Positions 62,150-64,000 of a DNA stretch of 64,000 nucleotides are shown one piece after another (the first letter of the stretch is position 1; each line of letters begins with the position of its first letter). The position numbers were made by a program, and so were the translations under genes. Source of the stretch: Sclerurus mexicanus (Eukaryota; Chordata; Aves; Passeriformes; Furnariidae); contig VWZF01005177.1 in assembly GCA_013396755.1 (NCBI GenBank), positions 846,643-910,642 on the forward strand. Reading direction: 5' to 3'. The notes beneath the pieces were generated by a model, which was not told where the DNA came from, did not search any database, and worked only from the letters and a program-made list of their open reading frames with translations.

Positions 62150-64000
62150 TAACATTGAAAAGCACTTGCAGTCTATCCAGATGTGAGTTCTCTTTCTGAC
62201 ATAAACAACTGGACAACTGTCCTTCAGCTTGCTTCCTAATTATCTGGCAATCTGTACACAAATCATACTCTTACCCTTTTAACTGGTACTTTCCTGTGAA
62301 AGAGCTTTAATTCACAGAGATTAATTTTACAACATAAACTTCCTCTAGTATATCAGAAATGTCACCTACAGTTCTTAGTGTTTGTGCCAGTGGCATACGT
62401 AAAATGCTGTAGAAATTCTGATATATTTATTTTATGCACTACAATATTGCAAAGTGGTTTTTTATTATTGTCCTTGATTCTTCTTCGCTGTTTATCCTAA
62501 AATTTTGGTCATCAACATTGAAATTTTTGCTCAAATTTCAGACTGCATCAGTCTATAGGTTAGACAGATAAGAACAGTGAATACTCCTCCTGAGCTGCAG
62601 TGATTTTGATGGATTTTTTCAACAAAAAAAAGCCAAGTTTAGCTAAGAGATTCAATAAGCGTATGAATTGTTAATTTGACGCACACCTGCTCACCCATGC
62701 ACTGATGTAAAAACACAACCCAATAACTAACACTGGCAGCACCAAGCACAAAACAGGGCCTAGGCTGCATACACAGGCTACTACATGAATTGAAAACACA
62801 GGTGAGTTCCATCCTGTAGTTTCCCATAATGTTAAATGAATGGTGCAGTTTTGGAGTCAATCAGTACTATCCTTAGCAATGGCCAGGGTATTTCTAGAGT
62901 TGATCAAACTGAGAACCATTGCTAGCAAACCTATTCACTGTGGAAAGGGACAGGAGAGTTCAGCCATATCAATTCAAATAGTGCCATGGTAGGCCACCTC
63001 AGGGCCAGAGAACAATCCCTGGTTTATTTGATCCATTTGTTGAGTGTAAATGTAACTACAGAATTGCATCAGTAGTATACATCTCCTAATAAAGAGAATT
63101 GTTCTGTAAGTTCCAGTGAAATTATTTGAGTTTTTAATTTAGAAATTTCTGGTTTATTAAAATTAAGACCTTTTGCAGGAATGATCATATAAGTTTCAGC
63201 AAAGATAGAATCAAAATTAGAGACAAGAGTTACATTAGCAACCAGAAAGGTCAGTGCTGATAGGATATTTACTCAGCATGTGAGATAATGAAGTTCAAGT
63301 CCCTATTTTGAATCAGCTAGAACAAAGACTTGTGTTCCCTTGTCATTCAGCCTGCACATATATTTTGAGCTAACCGCTACTCTGAGATGAAGTATAGATA
63401 TTTTTTTCATTCTTTGTTTTTTTAACCTGATAAAGTTTAGGTTTCAGTCCATGGGAAGAGATTTCTTAACAGTTTCCCATCAAGTTCTAATTATAAATTA
63501 TATCTTCATCTCTACCCATTATTTTCTTTGAGATCCACCAAACACCAACTCAATCACCTGTAAGCTTTTCTATAAATAGCAGGGGTTGAGTACATAATTT
63601 TGATCTTTAATTTGATTCTACAATAGGATTTAAGTATAGGTCATAATAAGAAATGATTGACAAGAATGGAAGAATGATATATATAAAAAAAAGATAGTAA
63701 AGGAAATGTAAGCTATATCCAGTTTCTGAAGGACATTAGTCAATAGATTTTAACTTAGAAAAGATGCACAACAGAAGGTATGGTTCTGATCACAGGAATT
63801 ACACAATGTCTCTATGGAACATCATTGACAAAATCTGTGAGGTATGGACATGGATACTCTCCTACAATAAGACATGATTCTGGTTGTCTTGGGAGCCAGG
63901 GAACAGGATGACTTTGGCAGTTGAGGCACAGCCAATATTATAACACTGAATAGACACAAAAATAGATAGCACAATTGAAATGATGCACATGATTCAGTGA
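62150..64000. other. AT-rich non-coding DNA, nothing recognised
   Basis: No gene, RNA gene or transposon is visible to the end of the window. One 73-codon minus frame (62639-62860) has no domain. Confidence 0.55.

Noticed and set aside
1..64000. CRISPR arrays, operons, rRNA or tRNA genes
   Set aside because: No regularly spaced repeats, no gene clusters and no tRNA-like internal promoter pairs were seen. The DNA is vertebrate in character.

Overview
The window looks like about 64 kb of bird nuclear DNA, most likely from a songbird, and I find no gene in it. The background is AT-rich. Open frames reach only about 147 codons, and none of them shows a recognisable cellular domain, a phase-consistent exon series or a gene-like layout. 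The bird assignment rests on the repeats. There are CR1 LINE fragments, including the C-terminus of ORF2, typical 3' UTRs and a probable ORF1 piece. There are also solo LTRs with the terminal sequences and internal order of avian ERVL-type elements. The songbird part is a weaker guess from general LTR style. I could not run a repeat library or an alignment, so family names come from recognition.

Layout. 1-3677 is plain AT-rich DNA. 3678-4230 is one CR1 insertion in two opposed pieces. 6870-7560 is a possible LTR with a TATA box and a pyrimidine-rich leader. 8793-9403 is a minus-strand solo LTR carrying a TA microsatellite. 9404-14734 has no clear repeat but holds a conserved-looking block (about 12000-12450) and a 46-codon ORF with a signal-peptide-like start (11566). 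14735-15000 is a GC- and CpG-rich LTR. 15419-15525 is a CR1 tail. 19861-20565 is an LTR with well-placed TATA and polyadenylation signals. 23310-23885 is an ERVL-type LTR on minus. 24573-24995 is a CR1 3' UTR on minus. 27880-28230 is a probable CR1 ORF1 remnant on minus. 28240-39569 is mostly anonymous, with a GC-richer island at 37335-37745. 39570-40135 is a second copy of the 8793 LTR family, followed by a 33-bp tandem duplication and a CR1 tail. 44265-44709 is an ERVL-type LTR on plus. 45905-46330 is the most conserved-looking non-coding block. 50440-50930 is another GC-richer island. From there to 64000 there is only AT-rich DNA with small repeats.

Interpretation. This is a gene desert or the inside of a very long intron. 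The repeats were laid down by CR1 retrotransposition and by ERV insertion followed by LTR-LTR recombination. Between them lie stretches dense in homeodomain/POU-like words that may be conserved enhancers, which is a hypothesis only. Five of the six confident LTRs lie on the minus strand. I found no new multi-gene system. The most informative single item is the CR1 at 3678-4230, whose arrangement fits a twin-primed (5'-inverted) insertion.
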